Positions 33,331 to 43,083 of a stretch of DNA of 64,000 nt are shown piece after piece; positions within the stretch are counted from its first letter, which is position 1, and the number at the start of each line of letters is the position of its first letter. The notes below the pieces were generated by a model. It made no database searches, was not told the origin of the DNA, and saw nothing but the letters and a program-made list of their open reading frames with translations. Source of the stretch: Gammaproteobacteria bacterium (GTDB lineage: Bacteria; Pseudomonadota; Gammaproteobacteria; Pseudomonadales; Ketobacteraceae). The stretch covers positions 155,177-219,176 of the forward strand of contig JABLXQ010000006.1 of the NCBI GenBank assembly GCA_013178375.1. The letters are read 5' to 3'. A program made the translations under genes and the position numbers.

Positions 33331-36296
33331 GCGTTCACCACGCTCGCATCCGTTGTATCCTGTCCGGCTGGCGCATTCGACGTGCTGCCGAACAGCGCGA
33401 TGCGTTGCTGCGTCAGTTTATCGAACAGCTGACGGATGGCGATGTGGTGATCCGGCACCTCCACGCAGGCGCAGGCACCGTGTCCTCCGGAACGCTGGTC
33501 CGGCGGATAGCCATCCCGCAGCAGGCGCAGGGGCCGGTGCGCGCCGGGCCACAGATCCTGGAAGAACGCCAGAAACGCATCGCGTGGTATGCCGTTGCCA
33601 TGCGTCAGTGCCAGATACTCTTCCGGTGTGTAGTCATCGGATTCATAGGCGGCGGAATAACCCGGCATGGCGAGGCAGGCGAACGCACTGCCCAAGTCGT
33701 GCCGTTCCATCAGCGACAGCGCGTTCAACACCATCAGCCGGTGCGCCTGCTTGGTGTGTTCGCGGGAAATGCCGCCGGCTACCAGGTACAGGTGCTCGCC
33801 AGTGGGATTGAAAGTCGCGGTCAAACGTCCCTGGTCGGTGGCATCGGCCCACGAGGTAATACCCGACGGGGCTTTGTCAGTGGGTTGCATGATGTACCAG
33901 CCCACGATTTCGGCGCGGGCGTGTTCAGCCGTGTGAACCCGTTTCTCCAGCACCCAGAACCAGGGCGTACCGGTTTGCTGCTGGTAGTAATTCAGTGCTT
34001 CCACCTGATGCCTAATGAATACAGCATCGTCGGTGGCGGCTTCACCCAGCCAGCCATATTCCTGCTGGTCCAGGCGATGCAGTTCCGGCACATCCTCAAT
34101 GCTGGCCGGACGCACGCTCCAGTCCCCCAGCCGGAAGCCGCTGCGCTCGTGGCGGTTGTGCAGCAGGTAATGGCGCAGGGCATGCAGTTCGCGCACGGCC
34201 GCATCAGCATTGTTGGCGAAGGCTTCGTCCAGCGTGATTTTCGGATCGATGGCGGCGGCGCGCACCTGACACAGTTCGGCGATGGCAGGATGATTGAATA
34301 ATTGCGTGATCGACAGTTCTTCTTTCGCTTCCTGTTCGTAGCGCTGACAGAATTCCACGGCGGTGAGCGAACTCATGCCCTGCTCGGTCAATGGAATCTG
34401 CACGTCGATGGCATTCGGGTCCGGCAGATTGAGCATCTGCGCGGCGATGGCCTGCATCAGAGCTTCCTGCGGCGACAGCGCCGAAGAGGCCGGGCTGTTG
34501 GCCTCCGGCTTGCGCAATGCAATCACGTTATTTGCCTGCAGCACGAACAGGGCCTTTTTCTCCAGCACGCCGTTCAGCCACAGCTGGCGGCAGGCCTGCC
34601 GGCGCACCTTGCCGCTGGTGGTTTTCAGCACGGTTCCGACCGGCGCGATGACAATGGCGTGGCAGGGAATCTGGTGCGCTTCCAATATGGCGCGCTGCAA
34701 TTTCTGCGCAAACTGTTCCAGCTGTTGTTGGGTGCCGGTCAGGTTGCGGATATCCACCAGCAGCACCAGTTTTTCTTCCGTGCTGACACCGGACTTCACA
34801 TCCACTGCAAAAGCCGCTACCGCCAGCGGTTTGATATTGCCGCCGATATCCTGCACGCAGTCTTCGATATCCTGCGGATAAATATTGCGTCCGGCCAGGA
34901 TCAGCATGTCCTTCAGACGGCCACAGATATACAGCTCGCCGTTGTGCAGGAATCCCAGATCGCCTGTGCGCAGATAGTCATTTTCCGTCTCGCCAGAAAT
35001 CTGCGCATTGAACGCGTGCGCGTTTTCGGCTTCCAGTTTCCAGTAACCGGCGGCCTTGCTGGGGGAATCCACCCACACTTCGCCCACGCTACCTTCTGCG
35101 CAGGGTTTCAGCGTTTCGGATTCGACGATGCGCAATTTCACTTCATCGAGATGGCGGCCGCAGCTCACCAGATCGATGCCGTATTCAACGTCGTCGCTCA
35201 CCGCCAGTACGCGCTGGTGATGTTCCAGCTGGTCGCGGTCGAAGCGGGTGATGGTGCCGCCGTTGTAGGTCACGCCCACGGTGTGCTCCGCCAGGCCATA
35301 GGCGGGCCTGTACGCTTGCGGCTTCAATCCGCTCACGGCGAACGCATCGAGGAAACGGCGCATCGTACTGGCACGGACCGGTTCGGCTGCGCTCATTACC
35401 ACTTCCAGCGAACTCAGATCCCATTTCGCCCGTTGCTCCGGCGTGGTTTTCTGCACCGCCAGTTCGAAAGCGAAGTTGGGGCCAGCGGTGTGGGTTGCGC
35501 GTGTCGCGTGCATCAGATCAAACCAGAGCGCGGGCCGCTTGATGAATGAGAACGGTGAAAACAAAGTGAGATGCGCATTGCCGGCCAGCGTGTTCATGAT
35601 GCCGCCGATCAGCCCCAGATCGTGGTACTGCGGCACCCAGAATACCGCGCGGGAATCCGGGCCGATATTCAGCGCCTTGCGCGAGCATTCGATCTGATGC
35701 GCCAGATTGCCGTGTGTGATCACCACACCCTTGGGTGCAGAGGTGGAACCGGACGTGTATTGAATCAGCGCCACCTCATTTGGCGCGGGTGCTGCGCTGT
35801 GCACCGCAGCAAAATCGCCGGCGTTGATCTGGTCCGTCGTCACCCAGTTCAGTGCCAGCGACCAGCGCGCCGGATCAGTGGCCGCCAGTTCCTGCAGTCC
35901 GCCGCGATTGCGATTCTGTTCGTACTGCGCACTAGTCAGCACCAGGCGCGCGTCGCAATCCTGGGCGATGCGCAGAAAGGCTTCGGTGCCGCTGTCCAGC
36001 TTGCGCGGGTTGGGCGGATACACCGGCACCGGCACCAGCCTCGCACGCAGGCAGGCGGCAAACGCCAGCACAAAATCCAGCGAAGGCGGATACACCAGCA
36101 GCACGCGATCACCCGCCTGCAGTTCCAGCTGCGTGCGCAGAAAACCCGTCAGCGCATCGATGCGCCCGGCAAATTCCTGCCAGTTCAATGTTTTCTCAAT
36201 TTGCCCGTTTTCGTTGGCGTAGGAAAACACCGGCTGGGTTGGATGTGTGGCGGGGCGCGTTTGCAGGGCGTGAAAAATGTTGGTGAATTCCGTCAT
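33327..36296 (-). CDS. Fatty acyl-AMP ligase / acyl carrier / GNAT fusion protein
   Basis: The 989-residue protein contains a fatty-acyl-AMP ligase domain (residues about 1-580) with the AMP-binding loop LIQYTSGSTSAPKGVVITHG and the ligase motifs YLRTGDLGFLHNGELYICGR and LAGRNIYPQDIE. A carrier domain (about 605-680) follows, with pantetheine-accepting Ser near residue 643 (EQGMSSLTAVEF). A C-terminal region of about 290 residues (from FRLGDWSVRPASIEDVPELH) resembles a GNAT acyltransferase. It should activate a fatty acid and load it in cis onto its own carrier. AGGAAG nine bases upstream supports the ATG; 23 residues of open frame upstream were discarded. It lies between a small GNAT gene and a coupled membrane desaturase, forming a compact lipid-tailoring cassette with unknown product. 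Confidence 0.85.
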   Translation of the reverse strand: MTEFTNIFHALQTRPATHPTQPVFSYANENGQIEKTLNWQEFAGRIDALTGFLRTQLELQAGDRVLLVYPPSLDFVLAFAACLRARLVPVPVYPPNPRKLDSGTEAFLRIAQDCDARLVLTSAQYEQNRNRGGLQELAATDPARWSLALNWVTTDQINAGDFAAVHSAAPAPNEVALIQYTSGSTSAPKGVVITHGNLAHQIECSRKALNIGPDSRAVFWVPQYHDLGLIGGIMNTLAGNAHLTLFSPFSFIKRPALWFDLMHATRATHTAGPNFAFELAVQKTTPEQRAKWDLSSLEVVMSAAEPVRASTMRRFLDAFAVSGLKPQAYRPAYGLAEHTVGVTYNGGTITRFDRDQLEHHQRVLAVSDDVEYGIDLVSCGRHLDEVKLRIVESETLKPCAEGSVGEVWVDSPSKAAGYWKLEAENAHAFNAQISGETENDYLRTGDLGFLHNGELYICGRLKDMLILAGRNIYPQDIEDCVQDIGGNIKPLAVAAFAVDVKSGVSTEEKLVLLVDIRNLTGTQQQLEQFAQKLQRAILEAHQIPCHAIVIAPVGTVLKTTSGKVRRQACRQLWLNGVLEKKALFVLQANNVIALRKPEANSPASSALSPQEALMQAIAAQMLNLPDPNAIDVQIPLTEQGMSSLTAVEFCQRYEQEAKEELSITQLFNHPAIAELCQVRAAAIDPKITLDEAFANNADAAVRELHALRHYLLHNRHERSGFRLGDWSVRPASIEDVPELHRLDQQEYGWLGEAATDDAVFIRHQVEALNYYQQQTGTPWFWVLEKRVHTAEHARAEIVGWYIMQPTDKAPSGITSWADATDQGRLTATFNPTGEHLYLVAGGISREHTKQAHRLMVLNALSLMERHDLGSAFACLAMPGYSAAYESDDYTPEEYLALTHGNGIPRDAFLAFFQDLWPGAHRPLRLLRDGYPPDQRSGGHGACACVEVPDHHIAIRQLFDKLTQQRIALFGSTSNAPAGQDTTDASVVNA

Positions 36297-36312
36297 GGCG
36301 GTGACTTCCTTT

Positions 36313-36972
36313 TCAATGAGTGAAAGAACGATGCGAAGGAGTGGACGTGGTGTCGGCAAGCGCACAAGGTGGGCGCAACATGCACCAGAGCGTCAGGCCG
36401 CCGGGAAGATGATCCTGATGCAATACGACAAAACCCATGCGCTCGTAGCGCGTCACCAGTTCCGCTTCAAACACTTCCAGGTAACAGGGCACGCCATCCG
36501 CGTCGGAGCGTTGCAGCGCGCGTTTCAGCAGAGCGATGCCATTGCCGCGCCCTTGCAGTTCCGGCGTCACGCCAACGGCGATCACATACCAGTGCGGCAG
36601 CGGTGCCAGTTGCAGGCGCCGCCGTTCCAGATGCAGGCCAAGAAAAAAAGCGCGCCAGGCACCGCGCAGGCCGAAAAAACGCGGCAGCGACAATGCGCCG
36701 GCACCCAGCAGTGCAGACAGTGAAGGGGATTGCCCCGGTGCAAACAGCAAAATGCCGGCGCCGCCGATATCGGTGCTCAGCACACTGCCGTAACGCAGCG
36801 CCAGCCGCGCCACAAACGAACCGAAAAACCAGGACAGCGCCGACATGCGATCAGGATGGCAGGCGAGGATGAAGCGGTAATCCGGCGCGTCGTGAAAGGC
36901 CTGCGCCAGGGACATGCCCAAGCGCTCGGTGAGGGGGCCTGGCGTAGCAATCGCCAGAATCGGGTCTGCCAT
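36313..36972 (-). CDS. GNAT-family N-acetyltransferase-like protein
   Basis: The 219-residue protein has the acetyl-CoA binding signature of the GNAT fold in its C-terminal half (WYVIAVGVTPELQGRGNGIA), followed by LEVFEAELVTRYERMGF, the usual fold-closing strand. The N-terminal half begins LTERLGMSLAQAFHDAPDYRFI. It lies 16 bases upstream of the FAAL-ACP-GNAT gene on the same strand and probably starts the operon. The acceptor molecule is unknown; acylation of an amine on a small lipid product is a possibility suggested only by context. Confidence 0.8.
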   Translation of the reverse strand: MADPILAIATPGPLTERLGMSLAQAFHDAPDYRFILACHPDRMSALSWFFGSFVARLALRYGSVLSTDIGGAGILLFAPGQSPSLSALLGAGALSLPRFFGLRGAWRAFFLGLHLERRRLQLAPLPHWYVIAVGVTPELQGRGNGIALLKRALQRSDADGVPCYLEVFEAELVTRYERMGFVVLHQDHLPGGLTLWCMLRPPCALADTTSTPSHRSFTH

Positions 36973-37210
36973 TGTTGAAAACCTGCCTGCGAAATCGTGA
37001 ATGCGCGCAGTCTAGGTGAGGGGGTGTGGAAAACTTGAACACTTAAGTTGGATTGACGGAGGGGGAGGGGTGTGTTACCCGGGCGCACCTGATAATGCAG
37101 AATCATTTCCAAGGCCGGCCAACAAAACGGCTTTGCACCCTGATGTGTACCCTATTCGACTGTAGAAGACTGGCTCGGCAGGAAGAAACTTTCTAGGCGC
37201 CTAACTTAAA

Positions 37211-37287
<77 letters not shown>

Positions 37288-37361
37288 ACTACGTACTGTC
37301 AAACAAGGGGTGTTGCAGGATTCGCCCCGCCAAGGGGAGCCGGCGGAAGTCGAGGGGCGCT

Positions 37362-37390
37362 ATAATAAGCGCTTGATCCGGCAAAGTCCA
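37362..37390 (-). promoter_or_regulatory. Candidate sigma-70 promoter for tRNA-Arg
   Basis: On the minus strand TGGACT and TATTAT are spaced by exactly 17 bases, followed by a GC-rich discriminator (GCGCCCC), as is usual for stable-RNA promoters under stringent control. The predicted start is about 65 bases upstream of the tRNA. Match quality is moderate (4/6 and 5/6). Confidence 0.4.
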
Positions 37391-37478
37391 TGCAGTGCGC
37401 GGTTTCCACCGCAGGCGGATTTCGCTAATCTGTTGCCTCTTCAATGTAGTACTTTCCACCGCCGCGCAAGGAGTTGCC

Positions 37479-38027
37479 ATGCCGCGCCTTCTATTGCCAC
37501 TGCTCTCCCTCCTTCTATTCCTGACCGCCTGCACCCAGGCCCCGGTGTCCTTTGATTACGATCAGAGCGCCTACCTCAAGACCTTGAAAACCTACGCCAT
37601 TTCCGCCCCGGCCTCCACCAATGGCGGCTTCCAGTCCCTCGACAACAACCGCATTGAAACCGCCCTGCGCTCGGCGCTGGCCGGCCGCCAGATGCAGGAA
37701 GTGCCCGCCGACAAGGCGGATTTCCTGGTGTCCTACCGGGTGGAGGCCGATCGCCAGCTTGATACCTCCGGGGTCAGTTTCGGCTTCGGCGTCTCCGGTG
37801 GCGGGGGCGGGATGGGCGGCATCGGCGTGGGGGCCAGCACCGGGCCCAAGGCCAAGGAAGTGGTGGAAGGCAAGCTGGTGGTGGACGTGATCGATCCCCA
37901 GAAAAAGCAGGTGGTCTGGAGCGCCCGCGCCAATGAAAACCTCACCGATTCCATGAACTCCGCCAAGCGCGACAAGCTGATCGGCTTCCTGGTGACCACC
38001 ATGTTCGAAGGGTTCCCGCCGCAATGA
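37479..38027 (+). CDS. DUF4136 lipoprotein (first of a pair)
   Basis: The 182-residue precursor has a lipoprotein signal (MPRLLLPLLSLLLFLTAC, lipobox LTAC) and a DUF4136-type body: FDYDQSAYLKTLKTYAISA, then DNNRIETALRSALAGRQMQE and KLVVDVIDPQKKQVVWSARA. A Gly-rich patch (VSGGGGGMGGIGVGAS) interrupts the centre. The protein should be anchored to a membrane through the lipid-modified Cys. AAGGAGTTGCC precedes the ATG. The stop overlaps the start of the second DUF4136 gene (ATGA). Function of the family is unknown. Confidence 0.87.
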   Translation: MPRLLLPLLSLLLFLTACTQAPVSFDYDQSAYLKTLKTYAISAPASTNGGFQSLDNNRIETALRSALAGRQMQEVPADKADFLVSYRVEADRQLDTSGVSFGFGVSGGGGGMGGIGVGASTGPKAKEVVEGKLVVDVIDPQKKQVVWSARANENLTDSMNSAKRDKLIGFLVTTMFEGFPPQ

Positions 38028-38590
38028 AATCGAGAGCCAATCTGGTGCCCCGCATTGTGATTTTGCTGGTGCTGCTGGCGCTGGTGCTCTGGCTGGGGGG
38101 CTGCGCGCCCTACCAGACCCGGATCGATTTCGATCCGGCCGCTCCACTGACGGAGCTGAAAACCTACGCCTGGGTGCCGGCGGACAAGTCGGTGGCGGCA
38201 GGTGAGAGCTACCAGTCGCTGGATCAGGTGCGGTTGCGGCGGGCCTTCGAGGAAGCGCTGGTGGCCAAGGGCCTGCAGCCGGCGCCGGTGACAGAAGCGC
38301 AGGTGTGGGTAGACCTCAACTACGAGATCAACCGGCGCTATGAGGCGCAGACCGTCTATTACGGCTACTACGGCTGGCACCCGTACTGGTGGGGCATGGA
38401 GCCGGACACCCGCATCGACGAACGCGATGAAAGCCGGCTGTCCCTGATCATGATCAATCCGCAGACCCGGGCGGTGGTCTGGACTGGTCAGGCCACGGTC
38501 CGGTATTACGAGGATCATCCCCCGCAGGAGCGCAACACCCGTCTGGTGGAACAGGTGCAGGCGGTGATGGAGCAGTTTCCTCCGCGCTGA
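38024..38590 (+). CDS. DUF4136 lipoprotein (second of a pair)
   Basis: The 188-residue precursor has a signal peptide ending in the lipobox LGGC (LLVLLALVLWLGGCAPYQT). A DUF4136 domain follows (DFDPAAPLTELKTYAWVPAD, then LDQVRLRRAFEEALVAKGLQ and IMINPQTRAVVWTGQATV), with a Tyr/Trp-rich insertion (TVYYGYYGWHPYWWGM). It is translationally coupled to the first DUF4136 gene by a four-base overlap and shares its architecture, so the pair likely arose by duplication and may act together in the outer membrane. Role unknown. Confidence 0.87.
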   Translation: MKSRANLVPRIVILLVLLALVLWLGGCAPYQTRIDFDPAAPLTELKTYAWVPADKSVAAGESYQSLDQVRLRRAFEEALVAKGLQPAPVTEAQVWVDLNYEINRRYEAQTVYYGYYGWHPYWWGMEPDTRIDERDESRLSLIMINPQTRAVVWTGQATVRYYEDHPPQERNTRLVEQVQAVMEQFPPR

Positions 38591-38700
38591 TTCCGTTTTT
38601 CAGGTAACTGACGGTATACTTGCGCCCGTCCAATTTTGCTAACCGCTTCGGTCGGGGGCTCTTCCAGGTACGAAGCATTCCGGAGAGAGGGTTTTACAAC

Positions 38701-39183
38701 ATGGTAAACATGAAGCAACTGGTGGCATCGGCAGTAATGGTGGTGGGTGTGGCCCTGTCGGGTCAGGCGCTGGCGTCGAAGCTGGCGGATCAGACCGGCA
38801 ATGCCGAACCGATGGGCACCCGCTCCATCATGAGCCCGACCAAGATCGATGCCCGTACCCAGCCGTCGGCGAAGGTGTGCGTGCAGGGTGAGGAATGCGG
38901 TGGCGCCGCAGCAGCCCCGGTAGTGGCCGCAGCGGCTGCAGCCAAGTCGCCGGAGGAAATCTATAACAGTTCCTGCATGGCCTGCCACGCCACCGGCGCT
39001 GCCGGCGCACCCAAGGTGGGCGATGCCGCTGCCTGGGCTCCGCGTATTGCCCAGGGAGCCGATTTGCTGCACAAGCACGCGATCGGTGGACTGAACATGA
39101 TGCCGCCCAAAGGCACCTGCGCTGCCTGCTCGGATGACGAGATCATGGCGGTGGTGGACTTCATGGTAAGCAAATCCAAGTAA
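38701..39183 (+). CDS. Cytochrome c5-type periplasmic electron carrier
   Basis: The 160-residue precursor has a signal peptide (MVNMKQLVASAVMVVGVALS, cleavage near GQALAS). A linker of about 60 residues includes KVCVQGEECG and an Ala-rich run. The c5 haem domain follows, with CMACH as the haem-attachment site, Met ligand region GLNMMPPKGTC, and the C-AxC pair (CAAC) found in c5 proteins. It would carry electrons between respiratory complexes in the periplasm. A GAGAGGG purine run lies upstream; ATGs at 38701 and 38710 are both possible. A strong terminator follows. Confidence 0.9.
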   Translation: MVNMKQLVASAVMVVGVALSGQALASKLADQTGNAEPMGTRSIMSPTKIDARTQPSAKVCVQGEECGGAAAAPVVAAAAAAKSPEEIYNSSCMACHATGAAGAPKVGDAAAWAPRIAQGADLLHKHAIGGLNMMPPKGTCAACSDDEIMAVVDFMVSKSK

Positions 39184-39210
39184 GCGCTGGGCATTGCCCT
39201 CGTGTATGAC

Positions 39211-39241
39211 AAAGCCCTGCGGCGACCCCGCGGGGCTTTTT
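39211..39241 (+). terminator. Rho-independent terminator after cytochrome c5
   Basis: An 11-bp stem (AAGCCCTGCGG with CCGCGGGGCTT, one G-U pair, 5-base loop) is followed immediately by TTTTTCG. Classic intrinsic terminator about 30 bases past the stop codon. Confidence 0.9.
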
Positions 39242-39340
39242 CGTTTTAAATCACCGGGTTCAGGTTGGCTATACTGGTAGTGACGGGCACCAGATCCCTG
39301 GGCCGGACTCAACAACAATACCAATATCAAGGCAGGCACG

Positions 39341-41590
39341 ATGTCGGCAGTGATCAGGGCTAGCGGGAACCGGCAGCGGGGGCGGCTGATGTTGCCGACC
39401 CGGCTGGGGATTGTCTCGCTGCTGCTGGTGGTGCCGCTGGCGGCCATCCTGATCCAGCTGATGACGGTGCGCAACGATCAGTTGGTGCAGGTGGAGCGCA
39501 AACTGCGCACGGTGCAGGATATCCGCACCCTGCAGGCGGTGCTGGACAATGCCGAGCGCCTGCGCGACATCAGCATCGTCGCCGTTTATGACCGCAACGA
39601 CGAACTGGCGGGGGAATACGCCATCCAGCGCCAGGGTCTGCTGCAGGCCATTGAACACCTGAGTCAGGACCAGCCCCTCAGTCAGCACAATCCCATCATC
39701 GAACTCACCATTCCGCGCCTGCTGCACCGGCTGGAGCGGGTGCGCCCGACGGTGGGCACCGAGGTCAACACGCCGGACATGGCGTTCAGCGAGCATCAGC
39801 CCCTGGTGGAATCCCTGCAACAGCTGCAGTTCCGGCTGGCGGACCAGGGGGGGCTGTTCAACGACGGCAATCAGCAGTCGCTGTCACTGCTGTATCTGGC
39901 GCTGGATGAATCCGGCGAGCTGTTCAATCTGCTGGGCCGCGCCCGCGCCTACGGCAGCCTTTATCTGCGGACGGGGCATGTGCCGTCCGATGGCGTCACC
40001 ATCCTGGAACAGATTTACGACCGCCTGATCAGCCAGAACGACGTGTTGCAGGAACGGGTGCAGCGTCTGGTGAAGGAGAGCGGAACCCTGCAGGATGTGC
40101 CGCCCTTCAATCGCAACGACTGGCTGCAACTGGATCAGGTGGCGGATTATCTGGATGCCAGCGTGATCCAGGCGGCGGACCTGGAGCTGCCCTGGCGTAC
40201 CTATTTCGACAACATCAGCCAGCGTGTGGTGCTGCTGGCACAGGCGCGGGATCAGTTGCTGGAACAGCTGGCCACCATCTACCGCGCCGAGCGCTCGTCA
40301 CTGCAGCGCCAGCAGCGCACGTATCTGTTTGCGTTGGGACTGCTGGTGCTGGTGTTCGTGGTGCTCTACGTGATGGATCTGCGGGAATCCGGCAACCGGC
40401 TGCGGGTGCGGCAGGAAAAGGAGGCGGCGGAGGCGGCGGACCGTGCCAAGAGCCAGTTCCTGGCCACCATGAGCCACGAGATCCGCACGCCCATCAACGG
40501 TGTGCTGGGCATGGTGGAATTGCTGGCGGACACGCCGCTCAACCCCGAGCAGCAGGATTTTCTGGCAGCGCTGCGCAGCTCCGGCCAGACCCTGATGGCG
40601 GTGCTCAATGATGTGCTGGATTTCTCCAAGATCGAAGCCGGTCAGTTGCAGATCGACAACGTGGCCTTCGATGTGCGGCAGACGCTGAACGATTGCATGG
40701 CCCTGTTTGCGCCGCAGATGAAACAGAAGCATCTGGCGTTTCACTGCAGTGTGGACAACGACGTGCCGGCGCTGGTGTGCTGCGATCCGTCGCGCTTGCG
40801 GCAGATCCTGCTCAACCTGGTGAGCAATGCGATGAAATTCACCGAGCAGGGTTCGGTGTCGGTGCAGTTGTCGGTGAAGAAAACCGGCGAACATCAATAT
40901 CTGTACGGTGTGGTGCGTGATTCTGGCATCGGCATGGACGAGCCCCAGCAGGCGGCGCTGTTCAAGCAATTTTCGCAGGCCGACAAATCCATTGCGCGGC
41001 GTTACGGCGGCACCGGCCTGGGTTTGGCGATCTGCCAGCGTCTGTGTCAGTTGATGGGGGGTGAGATCGGCGTCAGCAGCAAGCAGGGGGCCGGCAGCAC
41101 GTTCTGGTTCACACTGGCATTGCAGCCGGTGGAGGGCGCGCCGGTGTCAGGCGCCGAAAACGTGGCCAGCGGCGATCGCCTGCGCTACTACACCCAGCAG
41201 ATGCAGGGGCGGCGCGTGCTGGTGGCGGAGGACAACCGCGTCAACCAGATGGTGGTGCAGGGCATGCTGAAAAAAGCCGGCATCGAAACCGACGTGGTGG
41301 AAAACGGCGCCCTGGCGGTGGATCGCATCTGCCGGCAGCGCAAGATTTATGATGCCGTGTTGATGGACTGGGAAATGCCGGAGATGGACGGATTGACCGC
41401 CTGCCGCCAGATCCGCACCTGGGAAAGCGACCAGGGACTACTGCTTACACCGATTGTTGCATTGACCGCCCATGTGTTGTCTGATTATGAGCGGCAGGCT
41501 TATGCGGCTGGAATGCAGGGATTTTTGAAAAAGCCAATCGAACAGGACGCGTTGTACCAGACTCTGCTGCGGGCGTTGCACAAATCCTGA
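39341..41590 (+). CDS. Hybrid sensor histidine kinase with receiver domain
   Basis: The 749-residue protein has a membrane helix (residues about 24-42) and a large periplasmic all-helical sensor with NIT-like features ([34 protein letters not shown]). A second membrane helix ([17 protein letters not shown], about 330), the kinase domain with H379 ([14 protein letters not shown]) and boxes [16 protein letters not shown] and GTGLGL follow. A receiver with D676 ([13 protein letters not shown]) ends it. NIT domains elsewhere sense nitrate or nitrite, but the match is only by eye. No HPt domain is present in the protein. The DUF1329 gene begins nine bases after it, so the two likely form an operon. 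Confidence 0.9.
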   Translation: MSAVIRASGNRQRGRLMLPTRLGIVSLLLVVPLAAILIQLMTVRNDQLVQVERKLRTVQDIRTLQAVLDNAERLRDISIVAVYDRNDELAGEYAIQRQGLLQAIEHLSQDQPLSQHNPIIELTIPRLLHRLERVRPTVGTEVNTPDMAFSEHQPLVESLQQLQFRLADQGGLFNDGNQQSLSLLYLALDESGELFNLLGRARAYGSLYLRTGHVPSDGVTILEQIYDRLISQNDVLQERVQRLVKESGTLQDVPPFNRNDWLQLDQVADYLDASVIQAADLELPWRTYFDNISQRVVLLAQARDQLLEQLATIYRAERSSLQRQQRTYLFALGLLVLVFVVLYVMDLRESGNRLRVRQEKEAAEAADRAKSQFLATMSHEIRTPINGVLGMVELLADTPLNPEQQDFLAALRSSGQTLMAVLNDVLDFSKIEAGQLQIDNVAFDVRQTLNDCMALFAPQMKQKHLAFHCSVDNDVPALVCCDPSRLRQILLNLVSNAMKFTEQGSVSVQLSVKKTGEHQYLYGVVRDSGIGMDEPQQAALFKQFSQADKSIARRYGGTGLGLAICQRLCQLMGGEIGVSSKQGAGSTFWFTLALQPVEGAPVSGAENVASGDRLRYYTQQMQGRRVLVAEDNRVNQMVVQGMLKKAGIETDVVENGALAVDRICRQRKIYDAVLMDWEMPEMDGLTACRQIRTWESDQGLLLTPIVALTAHVLSDYERQAYAAGMQGFLKKPIEQDALYQTLLRALHKS

Positions 41591-41599
41591 GGAATAATA

Positions 41600-42943
41600 A
41601 TGACAAGAATATGGCTGATTGCGTTGCTCACCGCAGCTCTGCTGGTGACGGCGGCGCAGGCGGCAACGCCTACGCGGGACGCGGAACGGTTGCAGCGGGA
41701 ACTGACACCGGTGGGCGCCGAGCGTGCCGGTAATCGTGACGGTTCGATTCCGCTCTGGAAAGCGGATCAGCTCAGTGACGAAGCGCACCTGCAGTGGCTG
41801 CAGGACATCAGCGCGGAAGAGCCGCTGTTCACGATCAACAAGGACAATCTGGCGCAGTATCGTCCCCAATTGTCGGCGGGCGTACAGGCCATGTTCGAAC
41901 ACTACCCCGACACGTTTGCCATTCCCGTCTATCCCACACGGCGCTCCGCGCGCCAGCCCCAGTGGACCTACGACAACACCCGCCGCAATGTCGCCGACGC
42001 CCGCATCAGTCCGTCCGGCGACGAAGTGCTGCAGGCCTGGTCCGGCATTCCATTCCCGATTCCACACACTCCCCATGAAGTGATGTGGAATCATCAGCTG
42101 CGCTGGAAGGGCATCTTCATCAAGCTGCATCTGTTCGAAACCACCATCTTTTCCAACCAGAGCCAGACGCCGCTGGAAACCATGATCGAAACCTGGGCCT
42201 CGTTTTATGATCCGGAGCGCACCAGCGCAGCACTGGACGACTGGCGGGTGGCCTATTATTTTTCCCGCATTCTGGGGCCGGCCAAGCTGGCGGGTGGCGG
42301 CCTGCTGATTCATGCCTCGCTGCAGCCCAAGCAGCGGCCGATGCAAGCCTGGGTGTATCTGCCGGGCGAGCGCCGCATGCGCCGGTCACCGGTGCTGGGG
42401 TACGATTCCCCCATCTTCAATTCGGAAGGTTTGCGCACGGTGGATGAAATCGACATCTACAACGGCGCACTGGACCGCTACGACTGGAAGCTGCTGGGCA
42501 AGCGCGAGCTGTATATTCCCTACAACAACCAGAAAATGCGCTACAACCGTTGCGATGATCCGTCGGCACTGGACCGGGGCCATCTGAAACCGTACACCAT
42601 GCGTTTTGAAAAGCACCGCGTGTGGGTGGTGGAGGCAACGCTGAAACCCGGCGTCAAACATCTGTACCCGCGCCGCACGTTTTATCTGGACGAGGACACC
42701 TGGAGCATTGCGCTGGTGGACATCTACGACAAGAACGGCAAGCTGTGGCGCAACACCATGCGTTTCGCCGCCTACTACGAAGCCATGCCCGGCATGTTTT
42801 CGGCGCTGGATGCCTACCATGATCTGAAGGTGGGCGCCTATTTCCTGCAGTGCAGCGCCGGCCAGGACACCAGCTTCCTCCAGACGGCACCCCAGCCTGG
42901 CTATTTTGCCCCCGCCAGTATCCGGCAGAGGCTGAGGCGCTGA
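41600..42943 (+). CDS. DUF1329 exported protein
   Basis: The 447-residue precursor has a signal peptide (MTRIWLIALLTAALLVTAAQ, cleavage near AQAAT). The body matches DUF1329: LTPVGAERAGNRDGSIPLWK, IPVYPTRRSARQPQWTYDN, WSGIPFPIPHTPHEVMWNH and MQAWVYLPGERRMRRSPVLG. The family is predicted to be an outer-membrane or periplasmic beta-fold related to LolA/LolB-type lipid carriers, and is frequent in hydrocarbon-degrading and marine bacteria. It is probably co-transcribed with the preceding hybrid kinase. The biological role is not established. Confidence 0.88.
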   Translation: MTRIWLIALLTAALLVTAAQAATPTRDAERLQRELTPVGAERAGNRDGSIPLWKADQLSDEAHLQWLQDISAEEPLFTINKDNLAQYRPQLSAGVQAMFEHYPDTFAIPVYPTRRSARQPQWTYDNTRRNVADARISPSGDEVLQAWSGIPFPIPHTPHEVMWNHQLRWKGIFIKLHLFETTIFSNQSQTPLETMIETWASFYDPERTSAALDDWRVAYYFSRILGPAKLAGGGLLIHASLQPKQRPMQAWVYLPGERRMRRSPVLGYDSPIFNSEGLRTVDEIDIYNGALDRYDWKLLGKRELYIPYNNQKMRYNRCDDPSALDRGHLKPYTMRFEKHRVWVVEATLKPGVKHLYPRRTFYLDEDTWSIALVDIYDKNGKLWRNTMRFAAYYEAMPGMFSALDAYHDLKVGAYFLQCSAGQDTSFLQTAPQPGYFAPASIRQRLRR

Positions 42944-43083
42944 TGGTTGAATGTTGATGATTGAACCAAGGTGGGGCGCTGTGCCATTGCGTGAGGCAAC
43001 TTGGTGCGATGAAATGCACGAATTGCGGGCACAGTATTCGTGGGAGGCTGTTTGCCGCACTTGCCCGCACCTCATTTGCGCTA

